Shown here one piece after another: positions 26,301-38,400 of a DNA stretch of 64,000 nt. Source of the DNA: Stichopus chloronotus (lineage: Eukaryota > Echinodermata > Holothuroidea > Aspidochirotida > Stichopodidae); assembly GCA_021234535.1 (NCBI GenBank), contig SFZH01000008.1:20065358-20129357 (forward strand), written 5' to 3'. The translations under genes and the position numbers were made by a program. How positions within the stretch are numbered: position 1 is the stretch's first letter; every line of letters begins with the position of its first letter. The notes below the pieces were generated by a model. It did no database searches. It had not been told where the DNA came from and worked only from the letters and a program-made list of their open reading frames with translations.

Positions 26301-28555
26301 TCATTATATGTTTTCCACAGTACACTGTAGAAATTAATTACAATACTTCAAGATCCTTTTCACGCTTTACTCCAAAAATGTTCTTGAAGTTTATTGACTG
26401 TTTATTTTATAACTCAGCATCATCGGTTTCTTTTACGTATTAGGATAATTTATAGAAACACATGTTTCTTTAGAATTTTTTTCTGCGTAATATGGACTAC
26501 CCCAACACAGTAAGGAAAATATATTGCATTTGACGTGCAGTGCTTAAAAAGGACTATTGGATGTTACATTTATGATAATTATACTGGACATTGTATGTCA
26601 GCTACATCACGGACAGTGAGACACAATGCCATGAGGTTCGGCAGGGCCCTCGTCATAATTTCCTTTAAAGGTAAAGTGGTGTACTTTTATAGGTATTGTT
26701 AAAGCAGAGAAAAAGTGTTTATGTTTTTATCTTAAGTTTTTCTCTGCACTTTCTATAGCAATGCACAAGGTAATGTATATTGTGAGACATTATACTTTGA
26801 ACTAATTGATCAGAAAAGAACAAATTAAGACAAAAGAAACGCTTAATCAAAGAGCCTTATTCAAGGAAGCCAATATTTCTCGCATACATCAAAATTATGT
26901 TCTATATTAATCACATTCGACTGTCGTTTGGTTTTATTTGATTTGACTCTTCTTACGTGTTGCTACTTGTGTTCTTTTTGTATTGTTAGTGTAAAAGAAA
27001 TTTACTTGTATATGCTCTATAGATAGGGTAAATTAATATACCTCAAGATCTGTTTCCCGTTTTCCTCCAAAAATTTTCTTCCAGTTGATTCTCTTCTCAA
27101 GGTCCGTCTCTCTCTTTCCTCCAAAGATCTTTTTCCAGTTGATTCTCTTATCGTTTTGGAGCTCTGCATCATCTGCATCCCTGTCCTGTTTTCCACCGAA
27201 ATACAGATATAAGTTGACATCGGTGGAAAAATGTGTAAGATATGTATATATCAACATTCTATTTGGTTAACTTAAACTATTTTTTGTCAAAAGTAAGTCT
27301 TTAAGTTAGATTGCCCAAAGATTTTTCGAAATCGAATTGTACACAGCTACTTAGCAAGCTGTTAAAAATGCTCACATTATGTAGAAAAAGGAATGAAATC
27401 TGATAATGATACGGTATAGAATATCTAACGACACCATGCATGGTAGTATTGCACCTTTGGTTGATTTATTTCACATTCTTGTAGAACAAGTGAAAATGAG
27501 TAATAACAACAAAAGAGAAGGAAAGCATGAAGAATCTTGATAAGCAATAGCTCGCACAAAGCAGGTTCATCGGAAAAGAAAAAAAAAAACGTTAGAAGAA
27601 AACAAAGGATCAAACAAAAAGAAAAATTTAAGACCCCGAATACATGTACAGCATCTAATTAGCATTGTATATATCCATATGTGTAATATATGTGCTTGAC
27701 ATTTTGTTTCAGACATTAACCGCAACATATTCCACCTCTGCGAGAAAGTCTGCTTCCTAAACAGCAAGATCGTTTTATCGGGCCCTTTACCTCTCCCTCT
27801 ATACCGCAAATCGAGATCTAGACAACATAAAGGACCAACTTAAATTAATCCTGATTAATCACTTGCTCTCTCATATTAAGTACAAACCATTACGTTGGTA
27901 GCTTATCGACCCACTTTTTAGTCTAAGTTTGTCAAAATTGTTTGTTGCATAATACACAATTATGCTAGAGGAAAACGAATTCCTTGGAGAAAATATTATT
28001 AGGTGACTTGAGGATAATCCACTTAACTTAAGTCATTGATATCAAAGTAGCCTGTATAAGATACGTACATGGCTAAGCCAATTAAATCAGAAAAAGTTGA
28101 AATTAACATTGGATGAAAAGTTTCGAAGGGCACAGTCGTTTGCACTAATGGAAGTGTTGAAGCAAAAGCGACGAGACTACATTTGAATGATGTTCAACAT
28201 TAGTATGACCTGTTGAGAAGAAAGGTATGAAACCATGAAACTGAAACTGAAGGTGTACCAAAGACGTTCTTTTCGTTGAAGTATGCGTTTACCTCCTATA
28301 TTTCCTTAAAACATAACATTAAACTGAATTGTTCCAATATAGTGCTTGGAATGCCATAACACTGTTGACAAGCTACACTTCCAAATAGTTACTTAAAATG
28401 TACACATTTATGTATGAAGGAGTATATTATCTCTAATTTTTCTTGAGGAAATTGCAAAATTTTTAATGGCTTAGTTGAACTGGACTTACCAAACTGGCTG
28501 CATACACTGCCACAAGTGTACCCAAACACAAAAGAAGAGAGAATGTCAACTTCAT
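23301..28555 (-). CDS. Secreted tandem-peptide precursor: ten KR-flanked INWKKIFGG-type copies
   Basis: Nine intact coding exons, all phase 0: 28490-28555 (signal peptide MKLTFSLLLCLGTLVAVYA), 27042-27185, 25766-25858, 25369-25446, 25023-25178, 24512-24595, 24138-24242, 23714-23797 and 23316-23408. The repeat exons encode an acidic spacer followed by KRINWKKIFGGKRE(A/T/E)DLE. Two exons carry two copies, giving ten in all; one is INWLKKIFGG. Dibasic KR on both sides predicts prohormone-convertase cleavage. The Gly-Gly end predicts carboxypeptidase trimming and amidation to INWKKIFG-NH2. The mature peptide is short, cationic and amphipathic, and the Asp/Glu-rich spacers would balance its charge. 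Reading through the last donor adds VHIN and a TGA at 23301, followed at once by AATAAA motifs. The precursor would be 305 residues. Neuropeptide or antimicrobial peptide are both plausible; I do not recognise the family. Confidence 0.85.
24466..24507 (-). repeat. Duplicated intron segment beside an ETDD-type exon (twin at 25323-25364)
   Basis: The text 'gtgacaaagaccataataa' followed by 'atggaaaagttaca' occurs next to the donor of the exon at 24512 and again next to the donor of the exon at 25369. Intron as well as exon was therefore copied. Confidence 0.85.
26347..26430 (-). pseudogene. Dead repeat exon of the tandem-peptide gene
   Basis: This 84-bp segment has the length and frame of the ETDD-type exons (24512-24595, 23714-23797) but is broken in several ways. 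The acceptor AG of its sisters (aaag|GAAAC) reads AA here. There is an in-frame TAA after ETDDAEL. The upstream KR has become QS. The peptide core reads INFKNIFGV, so Trp, the second Lys and the second Gly are all lost. The donor side (GAA|gtattg) and downstream KR survive. It is presumably skipped, and the phase-0 exon structure keeps the mRNA in frame without it. Confidence 0.85.
28490..28555 (-). CDS. Signal-peptide exon of the tandem-peptide precursor
   Basis: Twenty-two codons end at TTG|gtaagt. A basic N-terminus (MK), a hydrophobic core and a small-residue AVYA site make a textbook signal peptide. The upstream minus-strand sequence has 'ctttaaaag' about 100 bp before the ATG, a weak TATA-like candidate. 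It is joined to the first repeat exon 1.3 kb away by phase agreement and by the absence of other suitable start exons between them. Confidence 0.75.
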
Positions 28556-30424
28556 TTTGGGAGATGTCTTCAGCTTGCCGATAGCAACGTTTTATGATAA
28601 TAGATCAACGAAAGGCTGCTGGACCAGTGAATAACGAACTATTTCTTGATTTACTTTTAAAGGATTCGTACCAACCACCTATAAACTTTCTCTTCCACTT
28701 AACCTTAACAAGTCAATTGGATTGTGATTAACAAGGATGGTATAGTCAGGTGTAATGTGATATCCTTTACATCTTTAGTTACACTACTCGACCTTAATCA
28801 TCGACAAGGTAAGGGCGAATTATTTTTTCGGGTCAAAAGAGCATGCACTGATACTTTCCTATTATTTAGAAATGACACATCTCTGTTTATTTCAGAATTC
28901 TCTTCTTTCGAAATTTCTTATATTCCAGCTTCAATTACATGTACCCATGTAGGATTAAAAAGAAATGTTTGTTACTGACACGTTATTGTGCTTGTAGTAA
29001 TTTAATAGGTTTTAAGTATGTGCAGATAATGAATATTTCACAAACTAAGGTGCTTTCGTAAGATCACAGGAGCAGTGAAAGTACTAATATAGTTTTCAAT
29101 GTGGTAACTTACTTCGTAAACATAAAGGAAACGGGTAATTTCTTTCTTTTTTTCATTTTTAAGAGCAACAAAGCGAACTGAAAGGATTTAATAGACGTCA
29201 GCATAAGTACCGTTAGTATTGGAAGCTGACTTTTACATGGGATTCAATATGAAGAATTGAAGGAAGTACGTGTCCCTATAATAATAAAACCTGATTATTT
29301 TACAGCGCTCATCATGACTTCCATCATTGGGATCATACGTGCTAAATAGAACATGCCTTATATGAGTCATTTTCATCAACGTAGGCACGGCGTATGCCCA
29401 GGTTAGGCAGATTAGAGGTCAAAATTTTGCGACTAAAACTCAACATTTTGACTTTATAAACTGGAAATTTTGACGTTAAAAGTCAACATTTTGACTTTTT
29501 ATGGAGCATTTGTTTTTACATGTCGATATTGAACCACAGTAGGGGATGAACTTGACATCTGATGATTTTGTCAGGTCGTAAATTTTATGAGAATTTTTAG
29601 GTATGTCGAAAACGTTGAGATTCATTTTGAGTAAGCTTAAAAAATAATTTGTTCATACCAGAGTCCCTTAATGTTGCATCAATTATGTGAATTAAACTTA
29701 TTTTTTAATTCATAAAATTTTTTTGACTATATTTAATAAACTGCGATAAATAGGTTTACCTGGACTGAATTATAGTGTGGGCAATGTAATGTTCAGTCTT
29801 TAATACTTTTATGTGTCCCATTACATCGTCTACTTACAAAGAAAATAAGAACTAATTGACTGAATGAAAACACTTACATTACTTTGCAAGTTTTGGCAAA
29901 TATTTATAGACATATCTAGCTGACCTCTATATTATTGTACTGTTACACGGTCTATTACTTTCTTTGTTTTGAAAGTGATTGCTCGTCCTGGTATCATGTT
30001 GATACCAGGATACAATCGACAAGTACTCTTTGAAGGTATTTTTCAACATCTCTGTTTAGAAAATTTCACCCTTGAGGCACTCCATCTTTGGGATATCAAA
30101 CGACAAGTTATTCTTGACCATGGCTATCCTCTTCAGTTTTGAAGTACGTTTTTCCTTACAAAGGTATTACATTGATACTCAATACGCCAGTTTCCTATTG
30201 AAAAGTATTCAATATCATCCAACTAGCAGAAAGAACAAGCTGTTTTAATTAACTCGAGGATGCTATCAAATAGTATTTTTTATATAGTGTTGTCAGTATG
30301 CACTTCATGTTCTCAGGGGGGGGGGGGGGACATTTGAAATGCCCACCAACATTCTTTGTACATCATTCCTAGGGCAGCACATTCCTACGGAAGCTCAAAA
30401 ATGCCGTCACTGAGATAAGAATAT

Positions 30425-30835
30425 CTTTGCCCCATAACTTGACAACTTTCTGCAAAATGTCTAAAAAACAAGAACATATAACATGAAAAAAAGACGGAAA
30501 AAAGGTTATCAATTTCTTGGTTATGTTATTTGAAAAATTAAACCATTTTACTGCAAATTGTTCAAATGACAACTTATATATCGTCATCTCTGCAATTTGC
30601 TGCAAAATTTCCACTCTTTCACTTTTTTCTAAGTAAGCAATTCAACGATTTTCGTGCGAATGACAACTTATCATATCTTGTCAACTCAACAATTCTCTCT
30701 TAAATGTTGAATTGCTCACTTTTTCTTCTGTATGAGCAATTGATAAATTGTCTGCAAAATGTTTAAATAACAACTAATTACATCCTGTCAATTCAAAAAT
30801 TAATATGCGAAATGTTCACTTGATCAATTTTAGAG
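30425..30835. repeat. Degenerate ~110-bp tandem array
   Basis: Recurring words are 'ctgcaaaatgt', 'aaatgacaactta', 'cttgtcaa.tcaa.aatt' and 'gttcactttt'-like text, in the same order three to four times with many substitutions. Confidence 0.5.
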
Positions 30836-33800
30836 GACTCTGTGTCTCAAAATTTGAAAATCTTGGATATTTCACTGAATCTTTGAATTATTTTAATATG
30901 CTAATGACTGCTGATCTATTGTTCCTAAATGCCGCTTATTACTAATGACAATGACCAGGCGTTTATTTGTCATGAGGATATTTATATTAAATAAAAATAA
31001 ACATTTTTATAACCACTATGTGTTGAAATGGGAACTTAACTACGATGATCTCTATCTGATTTTCACGCACATGTCATGAATGTTAGGAAACAAAGTCTAA
31101 ATCAACAGTTTCATTTTCATTTCACTTATTAAAACCAGTATAATGGCAAGCATCCATGAAAAGGAGTATAAAAATATTCAGAAATCAAAACGGTGAAAAT
31201 GATGTCATGCATAGCTTTACATTTCTCAGTGGTAACTTCAGTTCATCACTAGTGTATTAATATCCTCACATCATAATCTGAATACGCTCTTTTTCGTCAC
31301 TTGTGGTAAAAGAATTACATGACCGTCTTTGGCCATTCTCCAAGTTCTTCTGACGTTATCAATGATCACCAGCCATTATAGGGGGTATTTATGTAAGATA
31401 TTCACTTTGTATTTTTCTCTTACATATTAATATAAAAAGGAAACAAAACTGACAAATCTTCCATACGTTAGGATGTAAAAAGGACAGAGCTTAATTGCTT
31501 CATCCTTCTTTACAATACAACGCATACGAGTTAGATTACACAGAGTAATGTAAAGTTATGTATGACATCAAGCTGGGAAAGTTATGACCCTTGTTAAGGA
31601 ATCGCTGTCTTGAAGTGTTGCACTCAATAGGTGAAGGCAACTCAACTCACTGTCAGAAGAACTTCTTATGCTAAAAAGGTAGTTTCTCTGTAAGTTCAAA
31701 AGTAACAAATAAAAATCACCCAAACCGTTACGATGAATGAATGCTCTAGACGCCAGGTTAATAATCCAATCTCTACCTAAGAATAAAGTTCTGATGACAC
31801 ACGCCGTCCGACATAGAACACACAGTTTGCCATGTAAAACAATAACGTGAACGTAGTAATTCAGTACTATAGGAAAAGAAAGAAGCGAGAGAGCAATAAA
31901 TTCGGTATTATTGTATACGTGTATCCAGTGAAGATTATACAGGAATGCGAATGTACGTCAGTTGTACATGAAAAGACAGTGTTCTCACACTAGCAGTTAC
32001 TGCAATAAATGTTACAGGTAAATTAAAAATTTCAAAATTATGTTTGTTGACAACCCCATTTTCAACATGTAAACTTACTTCGTCTAGGTATATTTTGGAT
32101 AATTTGGGCCCTTAGTATTACCATTTCACCGAATTAGGTGGACGAAGTTGATAACGCTACGTTTCTTTCTTGTAAAAAGAGCTGAATGAAGGCGTTAGTC
32201 TTTCACGTGATGTCTTTCTCTATACTACTTTCATTCCTATGGTCACTCGCATAAAATGATAGGTACCGAAACTAGTCTGTGCCGACAATGGTGGCTTTCA
32301 TTGAAACAGGAAGGCACGGGGAAAAATCTCCACCTTTGCATGGATGTATCCCGTGACCATGTTACGACCGTACCAAAATCTTAGTCCGCACACTGCCCAC
32401 ACTGTTTTGTCCTAATGTTTAAATTTTGTGAATTTTTGCCTACTTCTGCGAAAATTGTTTGCAACTGTTTCTTTTATCACAATGCAAAAAAAAATAAAAT
32501 GACACAATATTGATGTATTGCAAGTTATTGTTAAAAAACTGAAAACAGCGATACTGAAAATAATGACTTGGTCTGAAACATCCAGATAAGGACAAGAAGC
32601 ACCCAACTGAAATTACAGTAAAAGTACACAAATAAAGCGTTGGTGTTCTTTCGTTGGTATTCAGAAGATATTCCCGTTCCTAGAAATTTATCCGATAAAG
32701 GACAAATTTCTTTAAAAGATGGCAAATTGCCGCAGAGCATGCTTCAGATTTGCGACACCTTTAGACATTATTTCAAAATTATATTGGTTTTGAGATTATT
32801 TTTTAATCGTATTTTACCGATTAAACTGGGAATGTTATGGATTGCCCATAATACCGCACAAAAATAATAGTCATTGAAGGCTGATAACACCATTGACTAG
32901 AAAGACGTAAAAACAGATCCAGTGTTGGCACGAATGTTGTCCCTAAAAGGGAGAAATGAAAATAACACATCTTACATTAAAATGAGTAAACACGAGTGTC
33001 AAATTAATGGCTTTTAATGATATTTTGGGAAACCGCAAAAGCAAGCCCGGATGAAACTGACGCAGTGTATATATTTTGCACTGATCAATGCATTTCATCG
33101 AAAAAAGTGACACATCGCCTGTGTAAGCTAAGGAAGAATCTGAAATTACATTCACAATAAAACTTACCTTAACTTATTTGGCAACATTTCTTTTTTTAAC
33201 GTGTCATTAATTTAAATCCATTTAAAAATTAAATGTGCAACGCAGGCATAGTTTAAAATTTAAAATAGTTTAAATGAGCACGATAGAGATCATAATGTCA
33301 TTTCTCATAACAAAGTGAAATCAGGTGGCAGCTATTCTACTTACACATCTCCATTCTGGCGCCTTTTATATGAGTGTAAAAGTGGTAGCTTCTTTCCATA
33401 GCCTAGGAATGTGCGGAACCAGAAGGCGATATTTCAGTAGCATATTTCATACCAGATATAACACCAGTCAACTGCATCAGAAATTCATCCAGTATGCATT
33501 CCACAGCAAGAGCCATTTTGAAGTTATATGGATAGATTATACAGCACTGGCTGTCGAAAACTGACTGGATGACGTCAGAAAGAGGGTCACTCCGGTAGAG
33601 ATAAGGGATATGATGGTTGATGTTACAACATTCACTTTATTCATCCAAATTAGAAAAATCACGAATAGTCTACCGATCAACAATTCCACCAAATGCTGAT
33701 ACACTCACTTGATTCAAATACTTGAACAAAATCACCATAGTTATTGAACATAGCTATCATACGTGTTGACGATTCCACTTTGTGCGGCCATTATCCAAAC

Positions 33801-34112
33801 TGGAACTGAGTGTGTGGTGTTAAGATAGGTCTTCAAGCAACGTCTCAAGAGCTACAATTGGATTAGCCCAATGTATAATTCCCTCAATCTCAGAAGGCAG
33901 CATGCGCTTACTAGATACGATATCACATTCAGTTTGTTGCAAATAATACATGCATTGTGCAGTATCGGTATCACAGTATCACTGTGCCTTATATACATAC
34001 TAAAACAAAAGCAAGATTCTAGATATTTGAATAGAATATGCCAGTAGCTTTTTTTACCAGCCAAAATGCTTTCAGTAATACACATATCTCTATAACGTTC
34101 AGAGAAATCACA

Positions 34113-34182
34113 TACATATATATATATATATCTATATATATATCTATCTATCTATCTATCTATCTATATATATATATATATG
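34113..34182. repeat. TA / TATC microsatellite
   Basis: About 70 bp of alternating TA with an internal run of TATC units, flanked by unique sequence. The nearby open frame is a translation of this repeat. Confidence 0.95.
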
Positions 34183-34768
34183 ATAAAAACGACATCGCGC
34201 TGAATAAGAGCAACAAGTAGATAACCAACAGACTACAAACACTAACATCACAGCATCACAGTAATTGGCCAAGCTGCAGTATTTTGTAGATGGTAATATG
34301 CGATTTGACGATATTGGTACATTCCACGGTAAGAAGATCAGCTTTTGAGATGTGTTAAAGTTTTCATTTCTTAATAGCAAAACTCTCTAAATTGATTATC
34401 TCCAGACCGCAAATCAGTTTCAATCTTACTTTTTCGTTGTCGTTTCAAAAATGCGTAATGAAATTATGAAGTTCTATAGAGTTGTTTTAATTACGAGAAT
34501 ATATCTAGTGTGACGATATCTTAGGTATTGTGCATTTATTCATTAACCCTCACTCTGAATAAGGCACAACTACATTACCTTAATAAACCTAAGACTAATA
34601 TTTACAGTTCCAGTTTGTTGGATCGCCCAGGCTACCACTGAGTCTCTAAAATCCATATGAATAACTAATTCATCGAGCAACACGTACGCTGCTTGATTTC
34701 AACAAACCACTGAATATAATCCTCTTGATGCACATAGTTGTAACATAAATAAACTTATTCATCTTTAA

Positions 34769-34774
34769 TTTATT
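34769..34774 (-). terminator. Candidate AATAAA for the Death-domain gene
   Basis: This is an AATAAA on the minus strand, about 345 bp beyond the stop codon at 35118. Another signal could be used. Confidence 0.3.
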
Positions 34775-35117
34775 AAGTCATTCCTTTAATAAAACGTATC
34801 GAAAGCTGCAAGATCACTCTGATCTGCAAGGTACAGAGTACTGCTCATGGTTCTAGAGTATATGATAATATGGAAGAAATAAAACTATGTTTTAAGAATA
34901 AAACTATGTTCTAAGAACATTCACTTCAAAGAAGTGCAATGCACCACCGGCATCGTTTTTCCAACCGTTGCATTATTTATATTTACCTCAAAACCTATTT
35001 TCACAAGGAATGTTGGTGTCATTATCTGATATAACTAGCCAAAAACCAATGAAAGTTTGATGACAACATGAAAACTGCAATATAAATTTCATACTGTATA
35101 CACGGTGTTAAAATGTG

Positions 35118-35405
35118 TTACTCAAATGTGATGGATGGTATGCGAGTTCGCTCTGTTCTGAAATTACCACAGAGCCCATACAATTGTTCCTGTAAGTCTT
35201 TACGTTTGACTGATACGAAAGCTTGACCCAAAATCTTGAAAGTAGCTTGCCTTCCGTTTGCTTGACTCCATCGTAGCAACATCTGATAATTTTTCTCTTC
35301 GCTTTCGCCTTGCCAATCTTTGTCGAGATGCTCCAGAGCTGTCTCATCAATGTTAAGCATCCTTCCAACATCCCTCCATTCTCTAGAAAACTTTCCAGAG
35401 AAATT
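35118..35405 (-). CDS. Death-domain exon
   Basis: The terminal exon encodes 95 residues. The frame NFSGKFSREWRDVGRMLNID is followed by a spacer, then the conserved helix-5/6 block MLLRWSQANGRQATFKILGQ. The two Trp residues, the basic-Ala-Thr pairing and the length match the family. It ends 24 residues past the block's final Leu-Tyr-Gly. Confidence 0.85.
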   Translation of the reverse strand, partial: NFSGKFSREWRDVGRMLNIDETALEHLDKDWQGESEEKNYQMLLRWSQANGRQATFKILGQAFVSVKRKDLQEQLYGLCGNFRTERTRIPSITFE

Positions 35406-38400
35406 CTGAAAAAAATTCACATTTAATGATCATAAAATGTGCAAAGTATGTTTCTTATGAGGGATTTATGTTTACGATACTATCCGAACTTTTATTTCTG
35501 ATATAATTTACAGTCATGAAATAAGGCTGTAACTTTAATTAAAAAAGATAAAATGATGAGCAGTTGAAAGGTAACTGTTGAAAGTACAGTATGCATACAT
35601 TACCCGGAGAGTTGAATGGTCTACTTGATCACCATATTTATTCACATTAAATGACGCAGATGATAAATCACATTTCGTTGAATCTAACATAGACGTTCCT
35701 GCTTTGGATGACGAACTGCTTGGATCTGTAGGCATGGGAACTGAAGTAACCCTCTGAGCCAGTTGATAATAATGAACAGAAGAAAGAACCGTAAATATGT
35801 AATGGTTATTATCAATTAATATTAGGATAATATATTAAATCATTACCAATTACAATTATTTAATTTGCAGATGACGTCAGTAATAAACGATGACAGCAGC
35901 AATGATTAAAAGATTTTGATGATTTGAATATTCAGAATCCTTAAAATAAAAAAGAAAATGAAACTGCCAACTATCATTTTAATGTCTGCTCTACTACAAA
36001 TTATCAGAAGTTCCTTCGGTGTTACCCTACATGATTCGTCATATAGAAATAAGCCATGTTTGTTCACATTAGAGGCGACAGTTACGTAGATTTTCCCACC
36101 AAGTAAGAAGGATTACTGCTTTGTGTAAAGACGGAGTGGAACAAGCATGTATTTCTAATCTCGTTAAAGCCCTTTTTGTAATGCAGTTATTTCCCCTAAT
36201 GAATCCACCAACATTAACTAAAAACGATTTTCTTACTTTTCGATTAAACTATGGCCCTATTAACATTCGTGAGTAATACCTTTGTCACTGTCACTTATTA
36301 CACATTCTTAGGTTTCCAAGCATAAATTATCTCTACAAAACATATTACAAAACAAGTACAATTAGAGCAAATTGTTTGTACAAATAACCTACGTGTTGAA
36401 ATCGTGGATTTTGCTGATGTTGATATTCAGGTATCTTTGGCTTTTGGAGATTCGGGTTAGATTGAAATGAAGAAAAGGTTGGTAAATCTTGTTTATTTTT
36501 ATTCTCTGGATCTCCCGCCATGCTGTGATCTGTGTGGTAGTTTTGTCTCAACTGTGTTGAAGACATACACAGGCTTTGCTGATCTTGTGAGTCGTGACAT
36601 GTAAGCATATTTTGGCTGTGGTTCTGTTGGTTATTTTGAAGTGTCGTCGTACTCTGTTCCTTCATCAACCTTTCTAGATCATAGTTACGATGTGATTCAT
36701 CTAAGATATGTCGCTCTTCAGTTGTTACTGGCAATGTTCCCAGTTTATTTTCCGGGGTAAAGTCACTCCTCCTAGGTACATCTGCAAAATTAAAATATCG
36801 TTTTGTACCATTTTCCAACAGATTCAAGTTAATGTTAGATACGATATTTAAATGTTACAAATATTTTAATGTATGCGATGGAGCAACCTCTTATGCTAAT
36901 CCACCAAGAAATATTCTTAATATCTCACAACGTGTATGGGCTTCAGTTAAAAGCAAATACAAATAGGAATTCATATATAATCAATATAACATTTGCTGAT
37001 ATGATATTCGGGAAGTGTTACTCATTTTCTTTTACCAAAATTTGGATAATCAGTTCCGTGAAATATTTATTTTCTGTATTATCTAAGACAGCACAAATTA
37101 ATGTTTAGTGATTTGACTACTGTTATTACGAAGATAAAGATTAAAAACACACGGTTATTCGGTCATGATTACAAAAATCGCAGTGATTTTACAACTTGAA
37201 AGTAAAAAACTACTCACTTGACACGAAAGATATTTATATAATTAATCTAGAGACAGAAACAACCAAATGATCAATACTGTTTATGCGCTTACCTGATAAA
37301 GTTGATTCTATTCGAATCTTTGAACTTTGGAGTTCCCCCGGTAATGATTCTTCGCTGTCGACAAAGTCTAAACGAATCTAAGAAAGTTACATAAAATGGT
37401 TTTACGACTATTAAATCTAATCACAGTGGTCTCAATTGTTACATGAAATTAAATGTCCTTCTTGGTTGGATAGAATCATGTTATTCCTTTCCACCTCATG
37501 TTCAACAGTTTTGGCCACTATATGTGTTTTTTATTATCACGTGGATTTTCATAGTCGACAAAACTTTTCAAGTCTTTCTAGTAGGGTTAGTTAAACTAAG
37601 TTAACTTTGCTTACTTTTTCAGTTTCATGCATTGCCTCTCTTGCTAACATGATTACTTCTTGAAGGGCCATTGATTCCTTTTCGAATACCAAATGAGACG
37701 TCTTAAGCTCATGTCTCACATCTGTTTTCGTCTTTTCGAGTTCCTGTGAAATATGTAAATTTAGGTTTCTCTTCCGTCATTGATAACACTAGAACACTAG
37801 AACAAATGCACTATCTATCAACTCTGAATAACACGGTGTGGTAAATTACTGTAGCCAGAAGTATTTAAGTTTCTCTCTAAAAAACATATAGCAAATCAAT
37901 ATTAAAAACATGTAAATGTATAATAGTATACCAATTAAATGTATGACAGTGTAAGCAACCTGGTTCACAATATCTACATGGAGTACTTTATTTTGCTAAA
38001 ATGCATAGCAGGAAAGCTCTCTCGACAATACAACAGTATAATAATATTACACTATTAGTGATTGCAGTACACAAGAAAATACATTGTTACATTGAACATT
38101 GGTCGAAGAAGAATGTGTGGTCAAGTACACCTGTAGTTAAAATAATATCGAAGGATTTTAAACCTAAAATCCACATTTACTTACGAGTACATCACAACAA
38201 AACCCATTACCGGGCTTTCCTGATAAATAAGCAAAAATGAGTGTACAACACGCCAGATATCTCCTTTGAAATCCCTGAATACCTTGCATAATGATAAATA
38301 AAATAATAAGCAAACCGATTTCTTTACTTGAATGCACTAGCAATAACAATTTTTATTTTACACAACTTAATGTAAATACTGTTAAACATGTTCAGTGTTC

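Larger units (their letters stand above)
28660..34760. other. No gene seen; tandem and simple repeats
   Basis: The region holds a perfect 11-bp-arm hairpin (29986-30010), short inverted repeats of 'aaaagtcaa' near 29475-29500, an imperfect tandem array at 30425-30835, a G homopolymer near 30316 and a TA/TATC microsatellite at 34113-34182. Open frames are short and unsupported. Confidence 0.5.

Noticed and set aside
23316..27185. Regularly spaced near-identical units resembling a CRISPR array
   Set aside because: The units are coding exons with splice sites, of uneven spacing, in an intron-bearing eukaryotic genome.
23301..28555. Calling the tandem peptide a mastoparan-type venom peptide
   Set aside because: Only the first few residues (INWK) agree. 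The length, the Gly-Gly end and the multi-copy precursor differ from wasp mastoparan precursors.
34038..34220. 60-codon frame of Ile/Tyr/Ser repeats
   Set aside because: Translation of the TA/TATC microsatellite.
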